Source: a virus
IMG/VR virus record: IMGVR_UViG_3300006921_000010
Location: 1 to 64,000 of that record
Length of the DNA: 64,000 bases
Direction: 5' to 3' (one strand)
A program made the translations under genes and the position numbers. The notes under the pieces were generated by a model. It ran no database searches. It was given only the letters and a program-made list of their open reading frames with translations, and had not been told where the DNA came from. Shown here piece by piece: positions 9,508-18,242 of the stretch; the stretch's first letter is position 1; every line of letters starts with the position of its first letter.

Positions 9508-10023
9508 TTAATATCTCCCGATTTTACCTGGTCTACTATAGTTTGGGTTGTTAACTTTTTTAATTGAACGCTCAAGCATGTCCCAACCTCTTTGTAGTTT
9601 AAAATCATGCGGTGCATCCTTGTGGGCGTATCTGTATCTATGAATATGTTTATCCTTATTACTTTCAATAGAGTTAGCAATATGTTCATCTCTACCTTTA
9701 AGATGTTCAGCGTCATTAAACTCTATATGAACTTCATCGTCATTTTTATCAAAACTATGTATTGTAATTCCAGGTATTGGTTTATCCGTAGTAGTAGCCC
9801 CGTGAGGGTTCCATACATACGTCCCGTCTATTATATTTGTAATCGCTTCATACACTCTGTCTCTATCGGAGGGATAATCAAACTCATTCCATAAAATATA
9901 TGTCTTTTTGAATTGCTCAGTATGTGAGTCTGCAAAATATCTTTTTAAAAACATATACATTTTAGTTACATGTATACCATGTGGGTTACGTGGATTAACC
10001 TTCAATATTTCTTCCCACATCAT
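9508..10023 (-). CDS. Tagged hypothetical protein (MMWEEILK)
   Basis: A 171-residue protein beginning MMWEEILKVNPRNP, a clear member of the tag family; the second Met may be the true start, which would leave MW only. The body is rich in His, Asp and aromatic residues with no known motif. Its start overlaps the portal gene end by four bases, coupling the two. Confidence 0.75.
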   Translation of the reverse strand: MMWEEILKVNPRNPHGIHVTKMYMFLKRYFADSHTEQFKKTYILWNEFDYPSDRDRVYEAITNIIDGTYVWNPHGATTTDKPIPGITIHSFDKNDDEVHIEFNDAEHLKGRDEHIANSIESNKDKHIHRYRYAHKDAPHDFKLQRGWDMLERSIKKVNNPNYSRPGKIGRY

Positions 10024-11681
10024 GGTACTCTCCTTTCTGTTCTTGAATCTACGTTCTGATTACCTGCTTCTTTAGGTAGACCACTAAATCTTTTATCTGG
10101 CCCCGTTTCCATAGAAGGCTTATTTCTTGTTTTTGGTGGTTCAGATTTAACCTTTTCTGCTTGACCCGCTTCTGCCAAACTAGGTTTATTACCTGCTTCC
10201 ATCATTTGTCCTAATTGACTAGCATCTATATCAGTACCGGCATAAGGGTCTACTTGAAACTCTTCACCTTTACCTTTTTCTCCACCTTTCATTTCTGGTT
10301 TTTCTTTAGAATATTTGAACCTACCCTTATCATCCATAGAGACTTCAAAACCTAAGTTTTTAATTGAACCTGCTATATTTACTTCCATTTCTCTAAGTCT
10401 AAGTCTAGCGATTTCATCTTCTTCTTCTGATGGTGGTAGTTTAAGTTCCCAATCAGTTATACCAAACTCTTTGATGATAAAAGGAAACACATAGTTATTC
10501 CATATAGTTTGAGCCATTTCTACCGCACGATTAGTAACAAGTATTTGCATACCTTCATTATTCAATCCACCACTTGCAGAATTATCAGACATAAACACTT
10601 TACTTACACCATAGAACCCAGATACCCTATCTCTTAAATCATCTTTAACAGATATATAATCCATTTCTTTTAGACTGTCCATAAACTTAATCCATTCAAT
10701 AGAACCCTTGCCATTTTCTGCTTCTATTCCCATTACAGGAATAAAGTGTGGGTCTTGTTCCATCTTCTCTTTGACCCCTCTCCAAAATGATTTCATTGAG
10801 TCAATGTTTCTAGTTTGAACAGCAAGTAATCCTCTAGGCATTCTTTGTTTTGAGTAGGATGAATTGACATAATTTTCCATAGCCAATAAAGTAGTGATAT
10901 GATTCCATAAAGTCAAAACAGGAGACAAACCATACAATCTACTTGGGTTGTATTTACTAAAATGCAACACTTCACCTTCGATGAAATGTTGTTCTTCACC
11001 ATTACATCTATTCACATAATATACAGGGTGCATTGGTGAACCACATTCATCGCACATTGCAGTAGGGTCTTCTATTATTTGGTCTCTATGATTTAGACAA
11101 GTAAATCCATGATTACCCTTCTCGCCATTTTCATCACTATAAATAGCCATAGTTACAGGGTCTCCTCTATACATTTCTTTAATTTTATGCATTCTAATTT
11201 TACCATTATTGTCTAAATAATATTCTTTCTTTAAAACAATATAAGCATCATCCATAATGTTCAAATCATCTTCTAATTCTTTTAATATATCTATGAACAT
11301 TTGGTCTGAGTTATTGACATATCCATCTAAATATTCTTTAGCATACTCTAATTGTTTTTTATTAGGTTTAGCCAAACTTACAGAACCACATTCTGAACAT
11401 TTTTCTACGGGTTCATCATGCTCATGTCCACAGTCTCGGCATTTGTAGGCAAACTTTTCTTCCCACTTATACCCTCTTCTAAATATTTCATTTTTTAATT
11501 GAGTAGTGCATGTTCTAACAATAACAGACTGTTGCGCTACATGATAGATTACAGGAGTAGTAATCATATAGTCCGTGGCTTTCTCTTGAATGCCTGGATT
11601 AAATGCTCTAGGGTCTTTAGGGGTTGGAGTCCTTCTTCTGAAAAGATTAGTTATACTAAATCTTCTTTTCTCTTCTACCAT
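10020..11681 (-). CDS. Portal protein with zinc-ribbon insertions
   Basis: A 553-residue protein resembling phage portal proteins: VLHFSKYNPSRLYGLSPV (about 240-257), followed by a long helix and the FYGVSKVFMSDNSA region (about 353-366). Two Cys-rich insertions occur in the N-terminal half: CRDCGHEHDEPVEKCSEC and a later CLNH...CDECGSP, probably zinc ribbons. It forms the DNA channel at one head vertex. It lies between the LAGLIDADG-domain gene and the terminase side on one flank and small tagged genes on the other. Confidence 0.85.
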   Translation of the reverse strand: MVEEKRRFSITNLFRRRTPTPKDPRAFNPGIQEKATDYMITTPVIYHVAQQSVIVRTCTTQLKNEIFRRGYKWEEKFAYKCRDCGHEHDEPVEKCSECGSVSLAKPNKKQLEYAKEYLDGYVNNSDQMFIDILKELEDDLNIMDDAYIVLKKEYYLDNNGKIRMHKIKEMYRGDPVTMAIYSDENGEKGNHGFTCLNHRDQIIEDPTAMCDECGSPMHPVYYVNRCNGEEQHFIEGEVLHFSKYNPSRLYGLSPVLTLWNHITTLLAMENYVNSSYSKQRMPRGLLAVQTRNIDSMKSFWRGVKEKMEQDPHFIPVMGIEAENGKGSIEWIKFMDSLKEMDYISVKDDLRDRVSGFYGVSKVFMSDNSASGGLNNEGMQILVTNRAVEMAQTIWNNYVFPFIIKEFGITDWELKLPPSEEEDEIARLRLREMEVNIAGSIKNLGFEVSMDDKGRFKYSKEKPEMKGGEKGKGEEFQVDPYAGTDIDASQLGQMMEAGNKPSLAEAGQAEKVKSEPPKTRNKPSMETGPDKRFSGLPKEAGNQNVDSRTERRVP

Positions 11682-11683
11682 AT

Positions 11684-12985
11684 TTAGAACTCCATTTTAC
11701 TATTCTCTTCTAGTTTAGTTATACCGTCAATATCAATATCCCATGCTTTCCAATCAAATCTGGTATTATCACTATGATTATAATATTTCATTAATTTGAA
11801 TAATTCATCCTTTCTATCTTTATACCAATCTTCTTTTTTATTTTCTTTCTTTATTTTAATTAACTCTAATAATGCGTTAGCGTTATTTTTCTTTAATTTA
11901 AAGTGAGGTAAACACTTGGTTAATAATTTCTTAATGTCTCCTCCAGAATAAAAGTTGAGTCTATTAATTAACCTAGTATCTTGTGGAGATTTCTGGTCTA
12001 GGTGTAATCTACCCATACCTAATGATTTGTGCATCTCTAACATAAACGCCTTGCCTCTATTACCTGTTGCTACTAATCCTACTCTTGGGTTATGGTTTTT
12101 ATCCATTGTAATATATCCGTCTGAATCTATGAATGCGGCTGTATAAGCCCAAATGTTTTTCTTAATATCGTCATTTATTTTATAGTGCGCCCCATCTACG
12201 TTTGTAATATTCTGTTCTACTGCAAGTTTTGCTATTATTTGGGGGGAACTTCTATCGTATAAGTTTCTAGGTAATGAATCATGTATCTCTCTTGAGGATA
12301 TTCCAGGGTTATTACAGACAGAATCTAATATCGCTTTCCTTATACTATCCTTTGGTGATATACTTATAGGGGTTTCTTTTATTATTTTCGTGAAGTTTTT
12401 CTTTAGAGTTTTCATCTCTTTAGTTAATTCACAATATTTTTCACCATAATTCAAATGTTTTCTTTCTTGGTCTGCTTCCCAATATTTACACAGAACGTCA
12501 ATGACTTCTCTCTTCTGGTCTTCAGAAGTTATAGAGTTTAATTTAATTAATTTATCTTCATTATAATTCATCTGTCTCAAAGGAGTTTCATACTTTCTTA
12601 TCCAATAAATACTGCGAATACATTTAGTTAAGTAATCAGAATAATCCTCAATCAAATTATCTATGGATTTGGTGAATGCTATTTTAGTTTCACCCTTTAG
12701 AGTTCTTCTATATTTTCTCATTGACTTAATTAATGAAGGTATATCTTTACCTTCTATTTCATATTTCTTAGGATATTCAAAAAGTGTATTTCTAGCCTCA
12801 GTAAGATTTATTTTAGCAAAACTAGCATAATCTTTAGCAATATCATCATGGCTTCTAATTGGTTGAGATTCTAACCACTTTTGTTCCATGCTTTCTTTAA
12901 TTCTAGTCATTTCTTCTTTGACTTCTTCTATATTATCTTCTTCATCTGCTAGTTTACGATATGCTTCTGCTCTTTCACTCATCAT
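11684..12985 (-). CDS. LAGLIDADG endonuclease-like protein with winged-helix segment
   Basis: A 433-residue protein. Residues about 1-200 are helical and charged; about 215-265 look like a winged helix (NNPGISSREIHDSL). Residues about 275-390 carry a LAGLIDADG-type domain: WAYTAAFIDSDGYITM, then a loop-rich beta region and ISGGD-like FYSGGDIKKLLTKCLPHF. The active-site Asp is kept. It sits snugly between portal and terminase in the operon, so it is either a settled homing endonuclease or a domesticated DNA-binding or nuclease protein for packaging. Confidence 0.78.
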   Translation of the reverse strand: MMSERAEAYRKLADEEDNIEEVKEEMTRIKESMEQKWLESQPIRSHDDIAKDYASFAKINLTEARNTLFEYPKKYEIEGKDIPSLIKSMRKYRRTLKGETKIAFTKSIDNLIEDYSDYLTKCIRSIYWIRKYETPLRQMNYNEDKLIKLNSITSEDQKREVIDVLCKYWEADQERKHLNYGEKYCELTKEMKTLKKNFTKIIKETPISISPKDSIRKAILDSVCNNPGISSREIHDSLPRNLYDRSSPQIIAKLAVEQNITNVDGAHYKINDDIKKNIWAYTAAFIDSDGYITMDKNHNPRVGLVATGNRGKAFMLEMHKSLGMGRLHLDQKSPQDTRLINRLNFYSGGDIKKLLTKCLPHFKLKKNNANALLELIKIKKENKKEDWYKDRKDELFKLMKYYNHSDNTRFDWKAWDIDIDGITKLEENSKMEF

Positions 12986-12994
12986 ATCACCTAT

Positions 12995-14440
12995 TCAAAA
13001 ATTAAGTCCCATTATTCCTCTATTTATTCCATAATTAGGTTTAATTGGGCTGTCAAATATCTCCATATCATCTAATAATACAAATGAGTCCGTTGAAGTT
13101 TGTGCCGCGCTATTAGCCAATGCTAAGGCCATAACTAGGTCATCGTGTGCGCCTACGCCTTCAAACCTTCCGCTATCAGTAATAGAAAACATAGATAATT
13201 CTTCAATTAACATATTAGTTACTGCTCTACTGTTATTATCACCATAAGGTAAGTTGATTTTCTTGTTTTCAAAGTTCATTTGTAGGTTTAGTATAATCTC
13301 TTGTTTCTTTTTTCTAGTTGTATCGAAATCTCTAACATTTAAGTCCGATACTGCTCTTAATTCTTGAGTAAATGCTTTGGCGAATGTATTTGTTTCATAA
13401 AGTATGTTATCCGGCTGAAAAACTTGACCTATTATACGCAATTTGTCTATATTTTCTCTAAAACTCACATTTTTGGCTCTATCTACATGGACAATTGTTT
13501 TATTCCCTTCATCATCTACCTCTAAAACCATAATTACGTTATAATCTCCATCGGTTGATATAGCAGGGTCTACACCAACACAATATCTGTATCCTTTATC
13601 TCTTCTTTGTCCTAATTTTAGTATATACTCTTTATTTTTAGCATCCTCTAAGTGTTCTATGCCAAATAGTGCAGTTCCTGTAGATACAGGAATACATAGA
13701 TACTCTCTCGTAAACTTTAATGACCCAATTTCAGCCCTTCTTTGCATAAGTGAATCATAGTCCCATCTCTCAGGCCATAATGGTTCTTCTAATGAATTAA
13801 AACAAGGATATTTTCTAACAAAATATGCAGGGTTTTCTTCTAATTGTGAAAATATATCAGTATAAGTAAAAGGAGTTCCAATCATTCTTAATTTAGCAGT
13901 ATGATGTAGTGTTGGTATCATGTCTCCAAAGAACCAATCTGTAACTCTAGTAATACCTGCTACACTAAACTCTTTCAAAGGGTCGTCAATAATAATTTCT
14001 TGAGGATGAAGTCCTCTAATCTGAGAACCTACTGACCTTTCTAATACAGAATTACCATTAGTCAAAGTAATATTACCAATAGCCCATCCCCTAGTAGGTT
14101 TATACTGTTTCAATGCAGGGATGTTAAAATATCTATCTATTTCTCTCATGTGAACCATTGTCTGCTTTTGGTTAGATGAAATATATAGCATTTGAAACGG
14201 AGGTTCTTGAAATATAAGATTCCATACTACCCAACTATGCATAAAGACAGATTTACCGTGGTCTCTTGAGCAAATAATAACTGTTCTATCCGTTGTCTCC
14301 ATTGATTGTAGCCACTCTTCCATATACTTAGGATACATCATACCCAATACATTTTGAAAGAAGTAAGGAAAAGAATGTTTAGATAATTCCATGTCCATTC
14401 TATGAGTAAAATCTAATTCATTAATTTCCAGAATATTCAC
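12995..14440 (-). CDS. terL: Terminase large subunit
   Basis: A 481-residue packaging motor. The ATPase half has the Walker A variant CSRDHGKS (about residues 56-63), a coupling region and Walker B EIIIDDP (about 150). The nuclease half starts with YCVGVDPAISTDGDYN (about 285), giving the first metal-binding Asp, with further acidic residues in LYETN and near GAHDDLVMALALAN. It cuts and pumps DNA through the portal. Length is normal for the family. Confidence 0.93.
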   Translation of the reverse strand: MNILEINELDFTHRMDMELSKHSFPYFFQNVLGMMYPKYMEEWLQSMETTDRTVIICSRDHGKSVFMHSWVVWNLIFQEPPFQMLYISSNQKQTMVHMREIDRYFNIPALKQYKPTRGWAIGNITLTNGNSVLERSVGSQIRGLHPQEIIIDDPLKEFSVAGITRVTDWFFGDMIPTLHHTAKLRMIGTPFTYTDIFSQLEENPAYFVRKYPCFNSLEEPLWPERWDYDSLMQRRAEIGSLKFTREYLCIPVSTGTALFGIEHLEDAKNKEYILKLGQRRDKGYRYCVGVDPAISTDGDYNVIMVLEVDDEGNKTIVHVDRAKNVSFRENIDKLRIIGQVFQPDNILYETNTFAKAFTQELRAVSDLNVRDFDTTRKKKQEIILNLQMNFENKKINLPYGDNNSRAVTNMLIEELSMFSITDSGRFEGVGAHDDLVMALALANSAAQTSTDSFVLLDDMEIFDSPIKPNYGINRGIMGLNF

Positions 14441-14709
14441 CTACTTGATTTATTGCCGTGACACTTCCATTTTCTACGGCTTAAGTTATTAGGGCTATTA
14501 GGGTCTTTTCTCCAATCTCCTTTTATCTTATTTGACCTTGCACAATAAGCATCACCCTTACTTGTATTGGGTCTAATTCTATCTCCACCATCCTTTGCTT
14601 TACCTGCTTGACCGTAAGAGACAGTTCTGTTTCCGACCTTTTTAGAAAACCTTTTTCCTTTAGCCTTCTTTTTCTTCTTCTTCTTCTTTAAGACATCTTC
14701 CCAATACAT
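14437..14709 (-). CDS. Tagged Lys-rich protein of the DUF6321-like family
   Basis: A 90-residue protein, MYWEDVLK tag followed by a Lys run, then a block familiar from many marine phages (SYGQAGKAKDGGDRIRP, GDAYCARSNKIKGDWRK, PNSPNNLSRRKWKC). The function of that family is unknown to me. It overlaps terL by four bases and the upstream gene by one. It shows the tag attached to a domain that elsewhere occurs without it. Confidence 0.82.
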   Translation of the reverse strand: MYWEDVLKKKKKKKKAKGKRFSKKVGNRTVSYGQAGKAKDGGDRIRPNTSKGDAYCARSNKIKGDWRKDPNSPNNLSRRKWKCHGNKSSR

Positions 14710-15374
14710 TATGGTCTACCCCAAAATCTATTCTTCCATTCGCTTTGTGTAAGTCCCATTGCTTCTTTTTTGCTAGGTGGATAAGGTGGAGTTTCATATC
14801 CCAATGACCTAAGATATCTATGTATCATTCCACCATTAAGTAATGATTTACTGCTCATTTTAGCCTTAATGTGATTAGTAATATTTCTTAAAGCAATGGC
14901 GTTTTCACCCGTATCCTTACTAAGATTTTCTGCATATTTTTCTCTTAGAGTATCCCAAAATTGGCCTTGAGGCAATAACTCAAAAATGCCTAAATCATTC
15001 ATGTAAATAGATATTGTATCTTCTAATGCCTGTTTAAACTCTCTTCCTTGTATCTTTTTACTTTTACCTCCGGCTCTTTTATACATCATTGATTCTTGAC
15101 TATGTTCTGATGAAATAGGAGGTGCGTTAGGGTTTCTATGTGATTGAACAAGACACATATCCCAATCTCTTAACATTTGTTTAAACATTGGTCTTTGACT
15201 TTCCATAGCAGTTGTAGAAAACTCTTCAATCATACCTCTAAGTTCATCACTATCTAAATCTTTAAAACTATGTAATAAATCATTATTCGCACCCATTTTT
15301 TCTAATACACGATAGAGTCTTTCTTTTGCTTCTAACGTGCAAGGGTCTGCCTTTAATATCTCAATCCAATTCAT
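14709..15374 (-). CDS. Tagged hypothetical protein (MNWIEILK), C-terminal RFWGR
   Basis: The start ATG 15374 is chosen because GGGAGGAAG lies just upstream and because it gives the tag MNWIEILKADP; an upstream extension is rejected. The 221-residue, mainly helical protein ends NRFWGRP, like the 181-residue protein at 27432 that ends ARFWGRE. Its position beside terL would fit a small terminase or packaging factor, but no motif proves that. Confidence 0.75.
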   Translation of the reverse strand: MNWIEILKADPCTLEAKERLYRVLEKMGANNDLLHSFKDLDSDELRGMIEEFSTTAMESQRPMFKQMLRDWDMCLVQSHRNPNAPPISSEHSQESMMYKRAGGKSKKIQGREFKQALEDTISIYMNDLGIFELLPQGQFWDTLREKYAENLSKDTGENAIALRNITNHIKAKMSSKSLLNGGMIHRYLRSLGYETPPYPPSKKEAMGLTQSEWKNRFWGRP

Positions 15375-15375
15375 T

Positions 15376-15486
15376 TTATTCTTCCTCCCAAAACTGCACA
15401 AATAACCTATCTAATCTAACTTTCTTTTTCTCTCTAAACACTTCTTCATATCCCTTTATTTGCGCTTCCCAATATTCCGTGTTCAT
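15376..15486 (-). CDS. 36-residue small protein with tag-like start
   Basis: Read from the sequence: MNTEYWEAQIKGYEEVF... ending FWEEE. The stop lies two bases before the next start and contains that gene's GGGAGG site. The Trp-x-x-x-Ile-Lys spacing resembles a variant of the operon tag. A helical amphipathic peptide of unknown function. Confidence 0.55.
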   Translation of the reverse strand: MNTEYWEAQIKGYEEVFREKKKVRLDRLFVQFWEEE

Positions 15487-15501
15487 CTCATACCTATAAT
15501 A

Positions 15502-15672
15502 TTATTTCTTACATTCCTTTTCTAAATGGACAGCACATAGTTTCTTTTCACATTTTATACATTCTATATGAGCAGGTCGCCAACAATAATAACATGTATC
15601 TCCAACAATTTCATCATTGATTGGAACATGTGTTTTTCTATTAATCATAGCCTCCCATCTTGATATAACCAT
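15502..15672 (-). CDS. 56-residue zinc-binding protein with tag-like start
   Basis: Read from the sequence: it begins MVISRWEAMINRK, a variant of the tag, and then has seven Cys/His residues arranged as CYYC, CIKC, CAVH and a final C, resembling a B-box or cross-brace zinc site. It starts five bases after the stop of the 854-residue gene. Function unknown. Confidence 0.6.
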   Translation of the reverse strand: MVISRWEAMINRKTHVPINDEIVGDTCYYCWRPAHIECIKCEKKLCAVHLEKECKK

Positions 15673-15677
15673 ACTAA

Positions 15678-18242
15678 TTACCTAAACATTGCTTTAACAT
15701 GATATACTGCATTACTATTAACCCCATATCTTTTGGCTATAGTTTCCATACTATCTATTTCATTAACTATCCCTGTTATATCTGAGCCGGTTAATTCCAC
15801 CTTATATTGTTCTTTAATTATATCAATAGTATCACTTATGTGATTAAAACTTTCAAGTTCACATGTGTTATAATAAATAGGCTTGCCTAACATCTTTCTA
15901 ATTTCATCATGCGCTTCTAAAATCTTTGTATGAACAGAAGCCAATTTGGTTTCGGTTTGGTTTTTGTATGCTGTCTTAAACTTATCATATTCTTTTCTTG
16001 TATAGTGATTCTTTTCAAATTGTCCTCCAAACTTATACAGCATTGTAATTACATTATGATAAGACGTTTTATGTTTTCTTTTATCAAACATCATATCTTC
16101 TATTTTTCTATTCTGTAATGTAATACCTGTTATATCAAAACTAGAATCTCTTTTTGCCTGTTGTTTAAACTCATTAGCAAACCAATTTATATCATTTTCT
16201 ATATTGCCAGGGAACATTTTCTTTAATACATCTAATACTCTATCCGCTTTTTGTTCCATATCTTCTGCATCTTTACGTGCAGAGTTACTAGTTACTAAGT
16301 AGTCTGTTAATATTGAAATGGTTCTAGGTGTAACTGATGAATGATAATACTCTCTATATAACCCTAAAGTTATCTGTGCTACATTTTCTGGGCCATGATT
16401 AATTAGAGCATTTAATGTATCTGAATCTAAGTATTTAGGAACTGTCTTATATGGTATCATTAATTCTCTAATTGGGTCTCCATAATATCTATCTGCTATA
16501 TCAAATAACTCAGTAAGACTTTCTGAAAACTTAGCATATTTTTTAACATCTCTTTTTTTACCTTTCTTACCTAACTTTAATGAATGTATTAAATTGAATT
16601 GCGTTTTAAATCTATCTTGCTCTTTCTTATCCGCAGGTATTCTTTTTTCTCCTTTACCTTCTAGCCCAGGTGCGAAATCAGAAGGCTGATGGTGTATTGG
16701 GATTGTAGACTTTTCTAATGGGTCTTCTAATAAATCACTTATTAGAGTAACTAATTTTATATGAAAATCTTCTATTTTATCTAAAGGCAACTCTATATCA
16801 TCAATATGTTGTAAAGCACTTACAACACTTTCACTAATAGGAAAATAGAAGTTTGTCCTATCACCAGCATCAAACGCTTGTTCTTGGTATTCTTCGTGTT
16901 CTGCTAATGCTGTTCTATAAATAGATATTGCACCTGGATTATTTTTAGTTGTATCTTTTAATCTATTATTTAATTCAGTCTTAGTTTTCTCCCAAGAACT
17001 AATACTATATTTATTTTTAATAATACCTCCATGTGCGGCAACAATAAATAGTGGGTCTACTTGTTCTATTACATTGAATTGATTTAAATCATCCATTAAA
17101 TCATCATACTCTTGTTCTTGTCTAACTTCTTCTTCTGTTTTCTCTCTAAAATTAACTTGTGCCGCTTGAGGTTTGTTTTCGCCTTGTTTCTCACCTATCG
17201 TTGCTATTTGATTTTGTTGTGATTGATAATAATCATCATCATCTTCAAAATCTTCTTCGTGTGCTTGTATTTCTTCTTTACCTAAAAGGTCGGTTAATGC
17301 TCTTAACAACGTAGTTTGCACACTTGCACTAATACTTCTATCTCTATTAGTAATTATAGAATAATCTAATAGTCCTGTTTTTATTATGTAGTTTTTATCA
17401 GCATCCATTTGATTATATAATTCTTGCATTCTTTTAAACTCAGAATCTAACTCTTCTACCTTATCTGACACTTGGTTTTTAGTATTGTATCGGCCTGTTG
17501 GTTTCTGTGTAATTTGACCTGCCTCATCCATAGCATCTTCCATTTCTTCTTCAACGTCATCCCATAGTTCTAACACTTCTTTCATAGCGTTTTTTAAATC
17601 ATCATATAGTGAATATCTTTCTTGATAAAAATTATATATATCTTCTCTGTCATTTTTGTTTGCAGGGCTTATTCTAGTAACTGAACTAACTGACCTACTT
17701 AATGGAGTATATTCTACTTCTGTCTTTAGCGTTTCTAATTCATTTAATAACATCATTAGACCATCTTCATAAGAAGGTAATTGACTAATAAGAAGTTTAA
17801 TCTGTGCTGATAATGCAGATTTACTTGTTTCATCTACACCCATAGTAGTTATGTCTTGTAGTGTTAAATCTTCTCTTAAATCTTTTAGAGTCATTTGTCT
17901 ATCTCTATATCTAAAAGAAGTTAATATTTCATTTTTGACTGTTCTTAATGCTATATCATCAGGTTTTAATTTGCCTACCTCTTTAGTATATGAAGAAATA
18001 TAGTTTTCTTCAAAACCTCGTTCTATTAAATCACTTCTAATAGAACTAAGAACCCCTGCTTTATTATCAGTCTCATGTATAGATGTGCTATGTCTAACTG
18101 CTATGTGAGATTCATCAAACTCTTCTTCGGTTACATTATTTAAGAAAGTAGACATATCTAACTTAGTATATTTAGTAGCAAAATCAGGCCAACTAAGATT
18201 AATATAATCTCCAACCTGTTTCTTGGTAATCTTTTTTGACAT
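15678..18242 (-). CDS. 854-residue hypothetical protein, putative internal virion protein
   Basis: A long, mainly helical protein with acidic low-complexity segments (EDFEDDDDYYQSQQ near 340) and no recognised domain. It starts MSKKITKKQVGDYI without the tag, though LSWPDFATKY occurs near residue 17. The gene is adjacent to another large unknown protein (one-base gap). Size and operon position suggest an internal head, ejection or tail component. Confidence 0.75.
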   Translation of the reverse strand: MSKKITKKQVGDYINLSWPDFATKYTKLDMSTFLNNVTEEEFDESHIAVRHSTSIHETDNKAGVLSSIRSDLIERGFEENYISSYTKEVGKLKPDDIALRTVKNEILTSFRYRDRQMTLKDLREDLTLQDITTMGVDETSKSALSAQIKLLISQLPSYEDGLMMLLNELETLKTEVEYTPLSRSVSSVTRISPANKNDREDIYNFYQERYSLYDDLKNAMKEVLELWDDVEEEMEDAMDEAGQITQKPTGRYNTKNQVSDKVEELDSEFKRMQELYNQMDADKNYIIKTGLLDYSIITNRDRSISASVQTTLLRALTDLLGKEEIQAHEEDFEDDDDYYQSQQNQIATIGEKQGENKPQAAQVNFREKTEEEVRQEQEYDDLMDDLNQFNVIEQVDPLFIVAAHGGIIKNKYSISSWEKTKTELNNRLKDTTKNNPGAISIYRTALAEHEEYQEQAFDAGDRTNFYFPISESVVSALQHIDDIELPLDKIEDFHIKLVTLISDLLEDPLEKSTIPIHHQPSDFAPGLEGKGEKRIPADKKEQDRFKTQFNLIHSLKLGKKGKKRDVKKYAKFSESLTELFDIADRYYGDPIRELMIPYKTVPKYLDSDTLNALINHGPENVAQITLGLYREYYHSSVTPRTISILTDYLVTSNSARKDAEDMEQKADRVLDVLKKMFPGNIENDINWFANEFKQQAKRDSSFDITGITLQNRKIEDMMFDKRKHKTSYHNVITMLYKFGGQFEKNHYTRKEYDKFKTAYKNQTETKLASVHTKILEAHDEIRKMLGKPIYYNTCELESFNHISDTIDIIKEQYKVELTGSDITGIVNEIDSMETIAKRYGVNSNAVYHVKAMFR

